A DNA stretch of 64,000 bases, taken from positions 162,240 through 226,239 of the forward strand of contig NZ_KE387171.1 of NCBI RefSeq assembly GCF_000430625.1, read 5' to 3'. Under the pieces are notes generated by a model. The model was given only the letters and a program-made list of their open reading frames with translations, was not told where the DNA came from and ran no database searches. Position numbers and translations under genes: made by a program. This DNA is from Aneurinibacillus terranovensis DSM 18919 (GTDB lineage: Bacteria; Bacillota; Bacilli; Aneurinibacillales; Aneurinibacillaceae). Of the stretch, positions 25,574 through 34,281 are shown piece by piece (the first letter of the stretch is position 1; every line of letters begins with the position of its first letter).

Positions 25574-26302
25574 TTATCTCCTCGCCGAAAACCAGCGCTC
25601 TGGATAATTCGTGCAGATTACTATCCGTTCATCCATTGATGCGATCTCCCGCATATATTTTGGATCATCAATCGTCCATGCCACAAATTCGACTCCCCGG
25701 TTAAGTAATGGTCTTACAAATTCCTCCGTTAAATATTCATATCCCATGGATAATACGGATGCCTTCGTATAATCAAGCACCTCATCAACCAATACAGGGA
25801 ACCCGTAGATTAAATTTCCTGTTTTTATATCAGGCGCTATTTTTGCAAATGTATGAATCGTTTCATGGTTAAAACTTGTAATCATGATATCGGATACCAT
25901 TTCATATCGACGGACTAATTCCGCTACTTTTATTTCTATGCCAGGATACCAATCGCCTGCACGTTTGATTTCAATATCTAATTTTACCTTTCCCATGGTT
26001 TCTCGCAGAACCTCTTCTAAAGTAGGAACCATTTCTCCGGCATAAGCAGAATTGAACCAAGATCCCGCATCAAGTTTTTTAAGTTCCTCCAGAGTGAGAG
26101 CCCCAACTCTTCCTGTACCATTGGTAGTGCGGTCAACCGTATAATCGTGGATAACGACCGGTATACCATCTTTGCTCATTTGAACATCGATTTCAATCAT
26201 TGAAATGTCAGGTTCATTAGCAGCCATTTTGATCGCAGCTAATGTGTTTTCGGGTGCCCGACTCGACCATCCGCGGTGGGCTGCACATAAATTCTTTAAC
26301 AT
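25574..26302 (-). CDS. ugpQ: Cytosolic glycerophosphodiester phosphodiesterase
   Basis: Enzyme of 242 residues that splits glycerophosphodiesters to glycerol-3-phosphate and an alcohol. The GDPD fold is shown by the N-terminal AHRGWSSRAPENT with catalytic His, EIDVQMSKDG with metal-binding acids, VVIHDYTVDRTTNG and the C-terminal VAWTIDDP. It has no signal peptide, so it acts on imported diesters. GAGGAG precedes the ATG. It is the last gene of an operon with a glycerol-3-phosphate-type ABC transporter and glpP, which matches the UgpQ role. Confidence 0.92.
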   Translation of the reverse strand: MLKNLCAAHRGWSSRAPENTLAAIKMAANEPDISMIEIDVQMSKDGIPVVIHDYTVDRTTNGTGRVGALTLEELKKLDAGSWFNSAYAGEMVPTLEEVLRETMGKVKLDIEIKRAGDWYPGIEIKVAELVRRYEMVSDIMITSFNHETIHTFAKIAPDIKTGNLIYGFPVLVDEVLDYTKASVLSMGYEYLTEEFVRPLLNRGVEFVAWTIDDPKYMREIASMDERIVICTNYPERWFSARR

Positions 26303-26393
26303 TGTTTTCTCCTCGTAAAGAAAGTTTCCGCTTTATTCTGTGTGAAAAACAGGAGACTGCTTACGCTGCCAGCAGTCTCCCCTACTAAAATGA

Positions 26394-27689
26394 TTATTTC
26401 TGCAGCAGTTGATTAGCTTTATCTGCAGCTGCCTTCAGCGCATCCGCCGGAGTAGCCTGACCTAAGATTGCTCGCTGGATTTCATTCATAATAACTTCCT
26501 GCAGTTCTTTATATCCAGGGGATGCTGGACGAGGTTGCGCATATTTTAATTGATCTACAGCCACCTTAAATTGCGGATGCTCGGTAAAGAATTTCTTCAT
26601 TTCCGGGCTGTCGATAGCAGATTTACGCACAGGCATATACCCTGTATTCTCGGTCACTTTAATGGTTTGTTCCTTGTCCGTCATATACTTAATAAATTTC
26701 CATGCCGCATCTTTCTTTTGTGACTTCGCCAGCATAACCAGGTTGGCTCCCCCGGCAGCTACTCCATAATTTGCTTTTTTCGGCAAAAACGCAGTTCCCA
26801 CTCTGAATTTCGCCTGATCAAGAAGCATATTTAAACTGCCCGTTGAGTCAAATATCATGGCTGCTTTACCGTTCACAAAATCATTGTCAGCGGCTTCCCA
26901 CGCGTCATATTTGGCACCCGGAGGCATTTTCATGCTCCCCTCGTCCATCATGCCTTTCCAGAATGTAATCGGTTCAATCGCCTGCGGTGAATTAAAGAGG
27001 GCTTGTTTTCCGTCTTCGCTTAAAATTTTACCGCCATTTTCGAACACCATTGCTTCATAAAACCAGATATCAATTGGAGTTGAGAATCCCCATTCCTGCC
27101 CTTTTTTAGACAGCTTTTCGGAATAGGATTTTAATTCATCCCATGTTTTCGGCCCGTTTTCATCTAAGCCGGCCGCTTTTAATTTATCTTTATTTATATA
27201 AAGGAGAGGTGTCGAGCGGTTGAACGGAATTCCGTAGAATTTCCCCTTCCAGTAAGAATTACCAAGAAGTCCGGGTACGAAATCATTTTTATCTGTGCCG
27301 TTTTTGCCTGTTACATAGGGGGTTAGATCTTCCAAAGCTCCACTGTTAGCAAACGACGCCATAGAGGCCACCTCGATTTGCGTTACATCCGGTTGATTTC
27401 CAGCAGCAATCGCAGACAGTACTTTTGCGTGGTTATCATAATAGTTGCCCTGGAAAGTGGCATTAACCTTCACTTCGTTTTGAGAATGGTTAAAATCATC
27501 CACCATTTTCTTTACGGCTTCCCCATTTTTCCCGCTCATAGCATACCAGAAATCGATAGTTGTAGGCCCGTTTGAACTTGCCTGCTTGTCTGCTGAAGCA
27601 CTGGGTTGGCTGGCTGAAGATCCGCACCCGGTTAAGATAGAACCTAATAAAAAAACGGAAGAGAGTACAGAAATAATACCTTTTTTCAC
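26394..27689 (-). CDS. ugpB: Glycerol-3-phosphate-type solute-binding lipoprotein
   Basis: Binding protein of 431 residues with a lipoprotein signal (LLGSILTGCGSS, Cys near residue 22) and a Ser/Ala-rich linker. The UgpB-type pattern is seen in TIDFWYAMSGKNGEAVKKMVDDF near the start, PFNRSTPLLYINKD, and PGYKELQEVIMNEIQRAILGQ at the end. Translation starts with GTG after a GGGGG stretch. The order with two permeases, an ATPase and a phosphodiesterase makes glycerol-3-phosphate or a glycerophosphodiester the likely ligand. Confidence 0.9.
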   Translation of the reverse strand: MKKGIISVLSSVFLLGSILTGCGSSASQPSASADKQASSNGPTTIDFWYAMSGKNGEAVKKMVDDFNHSQNEVKVNATFQGNYYDNHAKVLSAIAAGNQPDVTQIEVASMASFANSGALEDLTPYVTGKNGTDKNDFVPGLLGNSYWKGKFYGIPFNRSTPLLYINKDKLKAAGLDENGPKTWDELKSYSEKLSKKGQEWGFSTPIDIWFYEAMVFENGGKILSEDGKQALFNSPQAIEPITFWKGMMDEGSMKMPPGAKYDAWEAADNDFVNGKAAMIFDSTGSLNMLLDQAKFRVGTAFLPKKANYGVAAGGANLVMLAKSQKKDAAWKFIKYMTDKEQTIKVTENTGYMPVRKSAIDSPEMKKFFTEHPQFKVAVDQLKYAQPRPASPGYKELQEVIMNEIQRAILGQATPADALKAAADKANQLLQK

Positions 27690-27711
27690 GAAAGATACCC
27701 CCGAAAATTAT

Positions 27712-28539
27712 TTATTTTACACCTGAGTAGACAAATGCCTTTATAATTTGACGTTGAGCAATGAAAAATGCCAGCAAAATAGGAACGACTAAAATCATAT
27801 TCCCCGCCATTACAATATTCCAGGCTACACCCCCTTCAGATGCTTTTAACCTTGCGATTCCTACCGGCAGCGTCCGTACGGTATCCTGATTTGTCATTAC
27901 TAACGTCCAGAAGTAGTCATTCCAGTGATAAATAAAGCTGAACAATCCAAACGTTACAAGAACAGGACGTGCCATCGGAACCATGATCCTCCACAGAATT
28001 CTCCACTCACTTGCCTGGTCCAGCCGCGCCGCTTCCAGAACTTCTTCAGGCACTTGCATAAAGGATTGGCGTAACATAAAGATTCCAAAAGCGCTCGCAG
28101 CATAAGGTAAAATAAGTGGAACATACGTATTAATAAATCCCCATCCGCTCATTTGTATAAAAACAGGCAAGAACGTAACTTGGGGCGGGATCATAAGCGC
28201 AATGAGCGTTAATCCAAATAAAATTTTTGAGCCCTTAAACCGAAACCTCGCAAAAGCATAAGCTGCAGGAATTCCTGTAACCAACTGCAAAATCAGAATG
28301 CCAAAAGTGACAAAAATACTATTCATGAAATAGGTCATAAACGGGCCAGCTTGCCATGCTTGGACAAAATTTTCCCAATGGAATATGTGTGGGATCCATT
28401 TCGGCGGAAATACCGTTGTCTCATCCAAACTCTTCACCGAAGTTAAGACCATCCATATAAAAGGGAAGAGAAAGATTAAAGCAACCATTGCAAAACCGAC
28501 CCATTCTATACCCTTCAACGATAATCGAAGTATGCTCAT
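27712..28539 (-). CDS. ugpE: ABC transporter permease (UgpE-like)
   Basis: Inner-membrane permease of about 275 residues with six hydrophobic segments. The ATPase-coupling EAA loop reads EEVLEAARLDQASEWRILWRI near residue 185. The N-terminal LFPFIWMVLTSVK is typical of the MalG/UgpE group. The ATG at 28539, with GGGAGGTG upstream, is preferred to the GTG three codons before. It pairs with the UgpA-like permease encoded 18 bases upstream. Confidence 0.9.
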   Translation of the reverse strand: MSILRLSLKGIEWVGFAMVALIFLFPFIWMVLTSVKSLDETTVFPPKWIPHIFHWENFVQAWQAGPFMTYFMNSIFVTFGILILQLVTGIPAAYAFARFRFKGSKILFGLTLIALMIPPQVTFLPVFIQMSGWGFINTYVPLILPYAASAFGIFMLRQSFMQVPEEVLEAARLDQASEWRILWRIMVPMARPVLVTFGLFSFIYHWNDYFWTLVMTNQDTVRTLPVGIARLKASEGGVAWNIVMAGNMILVVPILLAFFIAQRQIIKAFVYSGVK

Positions 28540-28557
28540 CTTTTTCACCTCCCGAAT

Positions 28558-29424
28558 TTAGCGGTAATGGACTCGTTTGGACAAAAATTTAAAGTGAAAC
28601 AGCGTGACAATCGCTACCAAAAGAAGCAGTACAACACCTGCAGCCGAGGCATATCCGATTTTAAAGAAATCAAACCCATATTGATAAATGTAGTACACTA
28701 ACATATTGGTGCTATTAACAGGGCCACCCTGTGTCATGATCTGTACATTATCAAACACTTGAAATGAGTTAATGGTATTGATAATAAGGAGAAAGAACAG
28801 CGTCGGAGATAGCATCGGAATGGTAATCCGTGTAAGCTTCTTCCACCAGGATGCCCGGTCAATTTGGGCAGCTTCATAAATTTCTTTCGGTATGCTTTGT
28901 AAACCCGCAATAAAAATGAGCGTATTATATCCGATATGCTTCCATACGTTCACCAATACGAGAGAATAGAGAGCTGAACCGGTATCAGCCAGCCATTTTG
29001 AAGGCGGCAGCCCTACTAAAGAGAAAAGCCAGTTCAACAACCCGTATTGCGGATCCATCAACCACATCCAGAGAAGGGAAATAGAAACCAATGATATAAT
29101 ATAAGGACTAAAGATAGCCCCCTGTATAAACCGGTAAATCCACTCTTTTCGATTCAACCAAATGGCACAGAGCAGGGAAAGAACGATTGAGATTACAACG
29201 GTTAAAATTGTATAAACAATCGTATTGGACAACACTTGCCAAAACTCCGGATTAAAAAACAAGTCTTTGTAATTTTGTAACCCGACAAAATTTTTTGTAG
29301 GGCTAATTAAATCCCAGGATGTAAAACTAAGATAAATCATGTAAAATATAGGGTAGATAAAGAATAGCAGGAATACGATAATCGCTGGTGAGGTAAAGAG
29401 ATAAGGGAGCCATCGCCTCATCAT
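28558..29424 (-). CDS. ugpA: ABC transporter permease (UgpA-like)
   Basis: Inner-membrane permease of 288 residues with six hydrophobic segments of the MalF/UgpA group, beginning LPYLFTSPAIIVFLLFFIYP. The EAA loop reads KEIYEAAQIDRASWWKKL near residue 187. The start ATG overlaps the stop of the ATPase gene (ATGA) behind GGGAGGGGG, so translation is coupled. Confidence 0.9.
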   Translation of the reverse strand: MMRRWLPYLFTSPAIIVFLLFFIYPIFYMIYLSFTSWDLISPTKNFVGLQNYKDLFFNPEFWQVLSNTIVYTILTVVISIVLSLLCAIWLNRKEWIYRFIQGAIFSPYIISLVSISLLWMWLMDPQYGLLNWLFSLVGLPPSKWLADTGSALYSLVLVNVWKHIGYNTLIFIAGLQSIPKEIYEAAQIDRASWWKKLTRITIPMLSPTLFFLLIINTINSFQVFDNVQIMTQGGPVNSTNMLVYYIYQYGFDFFKIGYASAAGVVLLLLVAIVTLFHFKFLSKRVHYR

Positions 29425-30461
29425 CTTACCCCCTCCCTTAACCGAACTTCATTTTCATCAAAACTATGAAGAGAATCAAATGGCACTTCTACTTGAACAC
29501 GGGTTCCATTTATCACTTGCTCCTCCTCATGGGATTTGACTGCAAATCGTCCGATGGAAGAATTAATATAATACAGGGTTTCAGATCCTAACATCTCTCT
29601 GGCTACAATGGTTCCCTGAATATAACAAGACTCTTTACTTGAGCTTGTCTCGTCACCGTAATGCAGCTTCATACTTTCCGGACGGATTCCTATTTTTGTT
29701 GTACGATTCACGCCGATGCCTAATTGATCGGCTGAGAAGATATTCATTGGCGGACTTCCAATGAATTGCGCCACAAATATATTGGCCGGTTTATGGTAAA
29801 CATCCATAGGGGTAGCCGCCTGTTGAATATTCCCTTTATTCATGATGACAATTTGATCACCCAGGGACATCGCTTCCACCTGGTCATGAGTAACATAGAT
29901 AAAAGTAGTCTTTAGTTTTTGATGCAGTTCCATTAATTCAAAACGCATTTGCTGACGCAGCTGCGCATCCAGGTTGGATAACGGTTCATCCATAAGAAAC
30001 ACTTTTGGTTTTTTTACCATGGCTCGCGCCAGTGCCACCCTTTGACGTTGCCCCCCGGACAATTCAGATGGTTTTCTGGATAAGTAGTCTGTTAGGCCAA
30101 CCGTTTCAGCCATTTCTCTAACCATTTCTTCTCGTTCTGCTCTTGGAACCTTACGATTTTTCAAACCAAATTCAATATTTTCTTTGACCGTCATAGTAGG
30201 ATACAAAGCATAATTCTGAAATACCATGGCAATATCCCGTTTACCCGGGTCTACCTGGTTAACCTTTTGACCATCTATGCGTATTTCCCCGCTGCTTGGA
30301 TGTTCCAGCCCCGCAATCATCCGCAAGGTGGTTGATTTTCCACATCCTGACGGACCAACCAACACCGTAAAAGAACCAGAAGGAATCGTTAAATTAATCT
30401 GCGGGATAACGTCTTTTCCATTAAAAGTTTTCTTAATATCTTTTAAAACCACTTGAGACAT
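29421..30461 (-). CDS. ugpC: ABC transporter ATP-binding protein (UgpC/MsmK-like)
   Basis: ATPase of about 346 residues. Walker A GPSGCGKST (about 38), Q-loop QNYALYP, signature LSGGQRQRVALARA, Walker B VFLMDEPLSNLD and switch His in VTHDQVEAM are all intact. The C-terminal TOBE-type domain of about 110 residues is of the kind found in MalK/UgpC (KIGIRPESMKL). The ATG at 30461 with AGGTGG upstream is preferred to 30485. It could also energise other sugar importers, as such ATPases often do. Confidence 0.92.
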   Translation of the reverse strand: MSQVVLKDIKKTFNGKDVIPQINLTIPSGSFTVLVGPSGCGKSTTLRMIAGLEHPSSGEIRIDGQKVNQVDPGKRDIAMVFQNYALYPTMTVKENIEFGLKNRKVPRAEREEMVREMAETVGLTDYLSRKPSELSGGQRQRVALARAMVKKPKVFLMDEPLSNLDAQLRQQMRFELMELHQKLKTTFIYVTHDQVEAMSLGDQIVIMNKGNIQQAATPMDVYHKPANIFVAQFIGSPPMNIFSADQLGIGVNRTTKIGIRPESMKLHYGDETSSSKESCYIQGTIVAREMLGSETLYYINSSIGRFAVKSHEEEQVINGTRVQVEVPFDSLHSFDENEVRLREGVR

Positions 30462-30472
30462 GACGATCCACC

Positions 30473-30772
30473 TCATTTCTTCCATGTAAATCTTTTAAGA
30501 ACGCAACAAACTCTATTTGATATTGCCTTAAATATAGGCTCTGCTGCAGGCTTTCCTTTCTTCACATCTTCAATACAGATAACTACCTGAAGTAAATCAT
30601 GAATACCCGCAAGAGCCACTCCCATTTCAGCCAGTTGACGTTCTTTATTTGTCACAATCCCCATTTGATATCCCAGGTTGTGGAGTATAGTAAGTCCTTC
30701 TTTAACAAAAGGATAGGGTTTGACAAGTTGATCATGATTTTTTTTAACCTGTTCGATGTAGTCTCTGATCAT
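30473..30772 (-). pseudogene. HAD-hydrolase fragment
   Basis: This 99-codon frame matches the middle of a phosphoglycolate-phosphatase-like HAD protein (YPFVKEGLTILHNLGYQMGIVTNKER, then KKGKPAAEPIFKAI). It lacks the N-terminal nucleophile motif DxDGT and the last motif GDxxxD, and the C-terminal SNRVCCVLKRFTWKK is unrelated. It lies between glpP and the ATPase gene. It looks like a remnant left by deletions at both ends and cannot be an active phosphatase. Confidence 0.7.
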
Positions 30773-30774
30773 AC

Positions 30775-31377
30775 CTAGGACATACCCTGATTCAAATCAA
30801 CTCCCCATAAGTCCGGATTTCCTGTCGATATGGCAATGGCGCCGTGTTTTAATGGTTCTCTCATCTCTTCGGCTGTTGATATGAGTCCACCTGTGATAAT
30901 GGGAATGTCCGTTAACGCTCTAACTTTTTCAATCATTGTTGGGATGATTCCCGGCATCAGTTCGATCGCATCCGGCTGCACGGTTTCGCATGTTTCAATC
31001 CCATGCTGCAAAGCATCTGAATCGACCAGGAAAACACGTTGAATCGTCCGTAAGCCTAACTTCTTTGCTTGTTTAATGGTTGAACTCTTCGTGCTAATAA
31101 TGCCTGTCGGTTTTACATAGGAAGCAATGAATTCAAGACCTTCCCGATCAACCTGAAGCCCTCCGATTTTCTCCAGGTGGAGAAAAACAAACAATCTGTT
31201 TGAAATGAATAAATCTACATATCGTTTAATGATTCCTATATTTCCAGTGAGTAAAAATACACCACTCACATTGCTTTCAATTGCCTTTTCTAAATGCTTA
31301 TTAGATTTAACTGATGCAATTTTCCTGTGCGTTCTAATCTGTTGATATAATTCCTGTTGATTCACAGAAAATTCCAC
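30775..31377 (-). CDS. glpP: Glycerol-3-phosphate responsive antiterminator GlpP
   Basis: RNA-binding regulator of about 200 residues. The GlpP-family pattern is complete: the N-terminal RKIASVKSNKHLEKAI, VFLLTGNIGIIKRYVD, VFLHLEKIGGLQVDREGLEF, the stretch ending GIISTKSSTIKQAKKLG, and the C-terminal DAIELMPGIIP with PIITGGLI. With glycerol-3-phosphate bound it stabilises antitermination in glp leader RNAs. Here it heads the ugp transport operon rather than glpFK, and its own leader holds a terminator hairpin (31391-31464), so it probably controls the operon including itself. Confidence 0.93.
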   Translation of the reverse strand: MEFSVNQQELYQQIRTHRKIASVKSNKHLEKAIESNVSGVFLLTGNIGIIKRYVDLFISNRLFVFLHLEKIGGLQVDREGLEFIASYVKPTGIISTKSSTIKQAKKLGLRTIQRVFLVDSDALQHGIETCETVQPDAIELMPGIIPTMIEKVRALTDIPIITGGLISTAEEMREPLKHGAIAISTGNPDLWGVDLNQGMS

Positions 31378-31390
31378 TCCTTCTATATGA

Positions 31391-31464
31391 GAAAAAATAA
31401 AGAACCTATAGTAACAGTAAAGCTGTTAAAAATTGTAAGCAACTTTAGCTGTACTATGGGTTCT
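31391..31464 (-). promoter_or_regulatory. Leader terminator, candidate GlpP antitermination site
   Basis: On the minus strand a stem of about 22 bp (31464-31443 with 31422-31401) is followed by TTATTTTTTC, just before the glpP ribosome binding site. It is an intrinsic terminator inside the predicted leader. TATAAT boxes on the minus strand at 31508-31503 and 31546-31541 lie upstream but lack good -35 boxes. Confidence 0.75.
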
Positions 31465-31649
31465 CCAAATTCTCCGCCCGAAAATTTATCTACTTGTCAC
31501 CTATTATATTAGTCTGGTTTTATTAAGAGAGTTTATGAAAATTATAAAAGAAGTTAGCGTTATATTAAGTAATTGTAAAACTTCTCATTCGTATTTTTTC
31601 AAAACGATCACCGCGTTGTGCCCCTCGAAAGCAGAAGTTGAAGCGGCTG

Positions 31650-31736
31650 ATGGAAAAAAGGGAGACCCTGTCGGAAACATCAGGGCAGCTCAAAAATGGA
31701 GCTAGTCGGCAGGAAATATGTCTCCCTTTTTTCCAT
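31650..31736. terminator. Long compound hairpin
   Basis: A perfect 17-bp outer stem (31650-31666 with 31720-31736, containing GGAAAAAAGGGAGAC) encloses two smaller stems, CCTGTCG/CGGCAGG and AGCTC/GAGCT. It lies about 95 bases past the stop of the decayed permease and probably ends that operon. The compound shape is unusual for a terminator. Confidence 0.55.
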
Positions 31737-31829
31737 AGGAATATTTTTGTTCGTTGCTAAGTTCAACCGTAAACCATTAAACAACTGCAGGTAATTTCAC
31801 TTCACAACCGGTTTTTCCTTCCTCATGTC

Positions 31830-32375
31830 CTATTCCTTCACCGCACCTGCAGTAACACCGGAGACAATACTTCGTTGAAAAAACAGTACGAGAATGATAA
31901 TCGGAACCGTTACAATAATGGCGGCAGCTGATATTTCGCCCCACGGCATCGTATACTGCCCCTGGAACAATGCAATCCCAACCGGCACAGTTTTCATGCT
32001 TTCTTTCGTGTTAATCGTGAGTGCGAATAAGAATTCATTCCACGCAGCGATAAAGACAAGAATGGCGGTCGTAAACGTTCCCGGCAGGGCAAGCGGAAGA
32101 ATGACTCTGCCGAATGTCTGAAGAATAGAGGCCCCATCCATCTTGGCTGCTTCCTCCATATCGTAAGGAATCTGCCGAAAAAACGTCGTCAAGTTCCAAA
32201 TCGCCAGCGGCAGGGCAAATGTTGTGTAAGGAATAATTAACCCTAAATAACTATTCGTTAACCCAATGGACTGCAAAAACATGAAAATAGGCGAAATCGT
32301 CGCGATTTGCGGAAACATTGAGACCGCAAGCACAAGCCCAAGAATAACGAAACGACGAATAATGTGCAAGGCCAA
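31830..32375 (-). pseudogene. ABC sugar permease, C-terminal remnant (MalG-like)
   Basis: The 181-codon frame keeps the C-terminal four membrane segments of a MalG-type permease. The EAA loop EEAAKMDGASILQTFGRVILP and the tail FFQRSIVSGVTAGAVKE are intact. The usual first 90 or so residues, with two membrane segments, are missing. Its 5' end is joined, in a different frame, to the start of another permease gene. A deletion that removed the end of one gene and the start of the next is the simplest cause. Confidence 0.85.
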
Positions 32376-32943
32376 TGAAGTTGGGATTGATTAAAGAAAC
32401 TTCTAATCCGTGAAGCAGGCCAAGGAGTTCGTGTTGATTTTTCAAACTATGCTTGCCGGATATGTTAACAAGGCTGAACTCAAGGTTCTTTATTTCACTT
32501 TTGATTTGCCCGGCTTTGACTGCGCTAATCTCCGCATATTTTACATTGTCCGGAATGACCTGGTATTCGCTCAGCATTTTTTCAACCAGCGGATACCGTG
32601 CAGCCACCTGGCTTTCGCTGTTTATTTCGTTTTTAAGCTTCTCTGCCTTTTGTTGAACAGTCTGCAGTTCCTGCCGCACCCCGGGATTTGCACTTTCTCT
32701 TTCCTTCTGTAAATCATTAAGTACGTATGGAATCGTATCTACATATTGCTCCATATCAATCCCGTAGGAACGATGAATGGCTGCTTTTGCCGGGTCGTTT
32801 AACCGGATATCATACAAGCTAATCCAAAAAGAACGAACAACCGGCCAGATTGCGATTACTAAAATAATGATAAGGGCCGGCAGAACAAATAAGTATCCCA
32901 TCTGTTTTTCGGTCAGGCTGCTTCCTGAGTTCTTTTTCACCAT
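32366..32943 (-). pseudogene. ABC sugar permease, N-terminal remnant (MalF-like)
   Basis: Starts normally with ATG after a GGGTGA site. It has TM1 (YLFVLPALIIILVIAIWPVV) and an extended helical extracellular insert of about 140 residues (Lys/Glu-rich, coiled-coil-like), ending at NPNFIGLAHY. This is the usual stretch before TM2. From there the frame runs out of phase into the other permease gene, giving about 30 nonsense residues to 32251. The EAA loop and most membrane segments are gone, so the transporter cannot work. Confidence 0.85.
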
Positions 32944-32959
32944 GTTCACCCGCTTTCCA

Positions 32960-34249
32960 TTATCCTTTCATTGCTTCTTTCATCTTAATTTCCATATTCT
33001 TTACCGATTGTTTCGGTGTTTGCTCACCGGCGAGCGCCTTCGATACTTCAATCTGAATGATGTCAGAAATCTTCGGATAGATGGGCGATACGGGACGCGG
33101 AACGGCAGCTTTAATACCCTGGACAAAGTTTTTGTTACCAAAAAGCTCGTTCTTCTTTATTGCTGCGTCATTGTACAGCGGCAAATACGTGGGTGCAGAA
33201 CCTCCGTAGAGGGCCGTGATTTTCTGGCCTTCAGCCCCGGTCATAAACTTGACAAACTCCCACGCTTCCTGGGGATGTTTCGAATATTTGTTAATTCCTA
33301 TCAGCCATCCGCCCAGTGCGGCTGCCGAGCCGGCATCGCCCGCAGGCAGCGGAGCTACGCCAACTTTTCCGCTAATCTTCGACTGTGCCGGATCTTGGGC
33401 CAGTTCGTACTGGTACGGCCAGTTTCGGATGAGCGGAGATTGCCCCTCAATGAAAGCGGTATGGGATTCAAGTTCGGTAAACGTCTTAATGTTGCTTGGC
33501 ACATATTCGGATTGAACGATCTGGATCATCTTTTTCAATCCTTTTACCGTGTTTGGGCTATTGATGACAACATCACCTTTTTCGTCAATCACTTTGCCGC
33601 CGTAAGCATTTACGAATTCAATAAAGTTGCAGACAACCCCTTCATACTGTTTGGCCTGCATCAGATACCCGAATTTTGTCCCTTTCTCGCCCTTTGTTTT
33701 TTCGGCCATCGCAATGAGTTCATCCCATGTCTTCGGCGGCTGCTTCACAATATCTTTTCGGTAAAACAGAAGCCCCGTATCGATAAACTTAGGCATAGCC
33801 CATTGTTTTCCGTTATAATTTCCAGCGTCTACCGCACCTTGGATATAGTTGTTCATATTGATATGGTCGCGTTCAATAAAGCGGTTTAACGGCCAGATAT
33901 AACCTGCCTGTGCAAATTCGGCCGGCCAGACAACATCCAGGTCGAACACATCGATTTCCGAAGATTTTGCGCTAAACATAGTGACATATTGGTCATGGCT
34001 TTGTCCGACATCAGCCGGCATTTCACGAGACTCGATCTGAATGTTCGGATGTCTGGCTTCAAACGCCGCAATCAGCTTCCTCGTACCTGGCGTTACATCT
34101 TTCCCCCGTGCATAGACAAGTTTCACTTTCTCATTCGGTTTTGCCTGCTGTGCGTTTGAAATCTGATTCTGACCTGTGCCGCAGGCAGCCAGAGAACCAG
34201 CAAGACTAAAAGCGACAGCCAAGCGTAATCCTTTTTTCCATATTTTCAT
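32960..34249 (-). CDS. Trehalose/maltose-type solute-binding lipoprotein
   Basis: Binding protein of 429 residues with a lipoprotein signal (LAGSLAACGTG, Cys near residue 23). It resembles the ThuE / trehalose-maltose binding group: VKLVYARGKDVTPGTRKLIAAFE near the start, DVFDLDVVWPAEFAQAGYIWPL, PKFIDTGLLFYRKD, and PRPVSPIYPKISDIIQ near the end. GGGGAG precedes the ATG. The gene itself looks intact, but the two permease genes downstream are broken. It is therefore stranded unless another transporter uses it. Confidence 0.9.
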   Translation of the reverse strand: MKIWKKGLRLAVAFSLAGSLAACGTGQNQISNAQQAKPNEKVKLVYARGKDVTPGTRKLIAAFEARHPNIQIESREMPADVGQSHDQYVTMFSAKSSEIDVFDLDVVWPAEFAQAGYIWPLNRFIERDHINMNNYIQGAVDAGNYNGKQWAMPKFIDTGLLFYRKDIVKQPPKTWDELIAMAEKTKGEKGTKFGYLMQAKQYEGVVCNFIEFVNAYGGKVIDEKGDVVINSPNTVKGLKKMIQIVQSEYVPSNIKTFTELESHTAFIEGQSPLIRNWPYQYELAQDPAQSKISGKVGVAPLPAGDAGSAAALGGWLIGINKYSKHPQEAWEFVKFMTGAEGQKITALYGGSAPTYLPLYNDAAIKKNELFGNKNFVQGIKAAVPRPVSPIYPKISDIIQIEVSKALAGEQTPKQSVKNMEIKMKEAMKG

Positions 34250-34281
34250 TGTGAAACACTCCCCTCTTTCCGAGGAACGAT

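Noticed and set aside
32777-33889. A 370-codon plus-strand open frame
   Set aside because: It is antisense to the binding-protein gene at 32960-34249, has no ribosome binding site, and is rich in Phe, Arg and Cys as expected from reversed codons.
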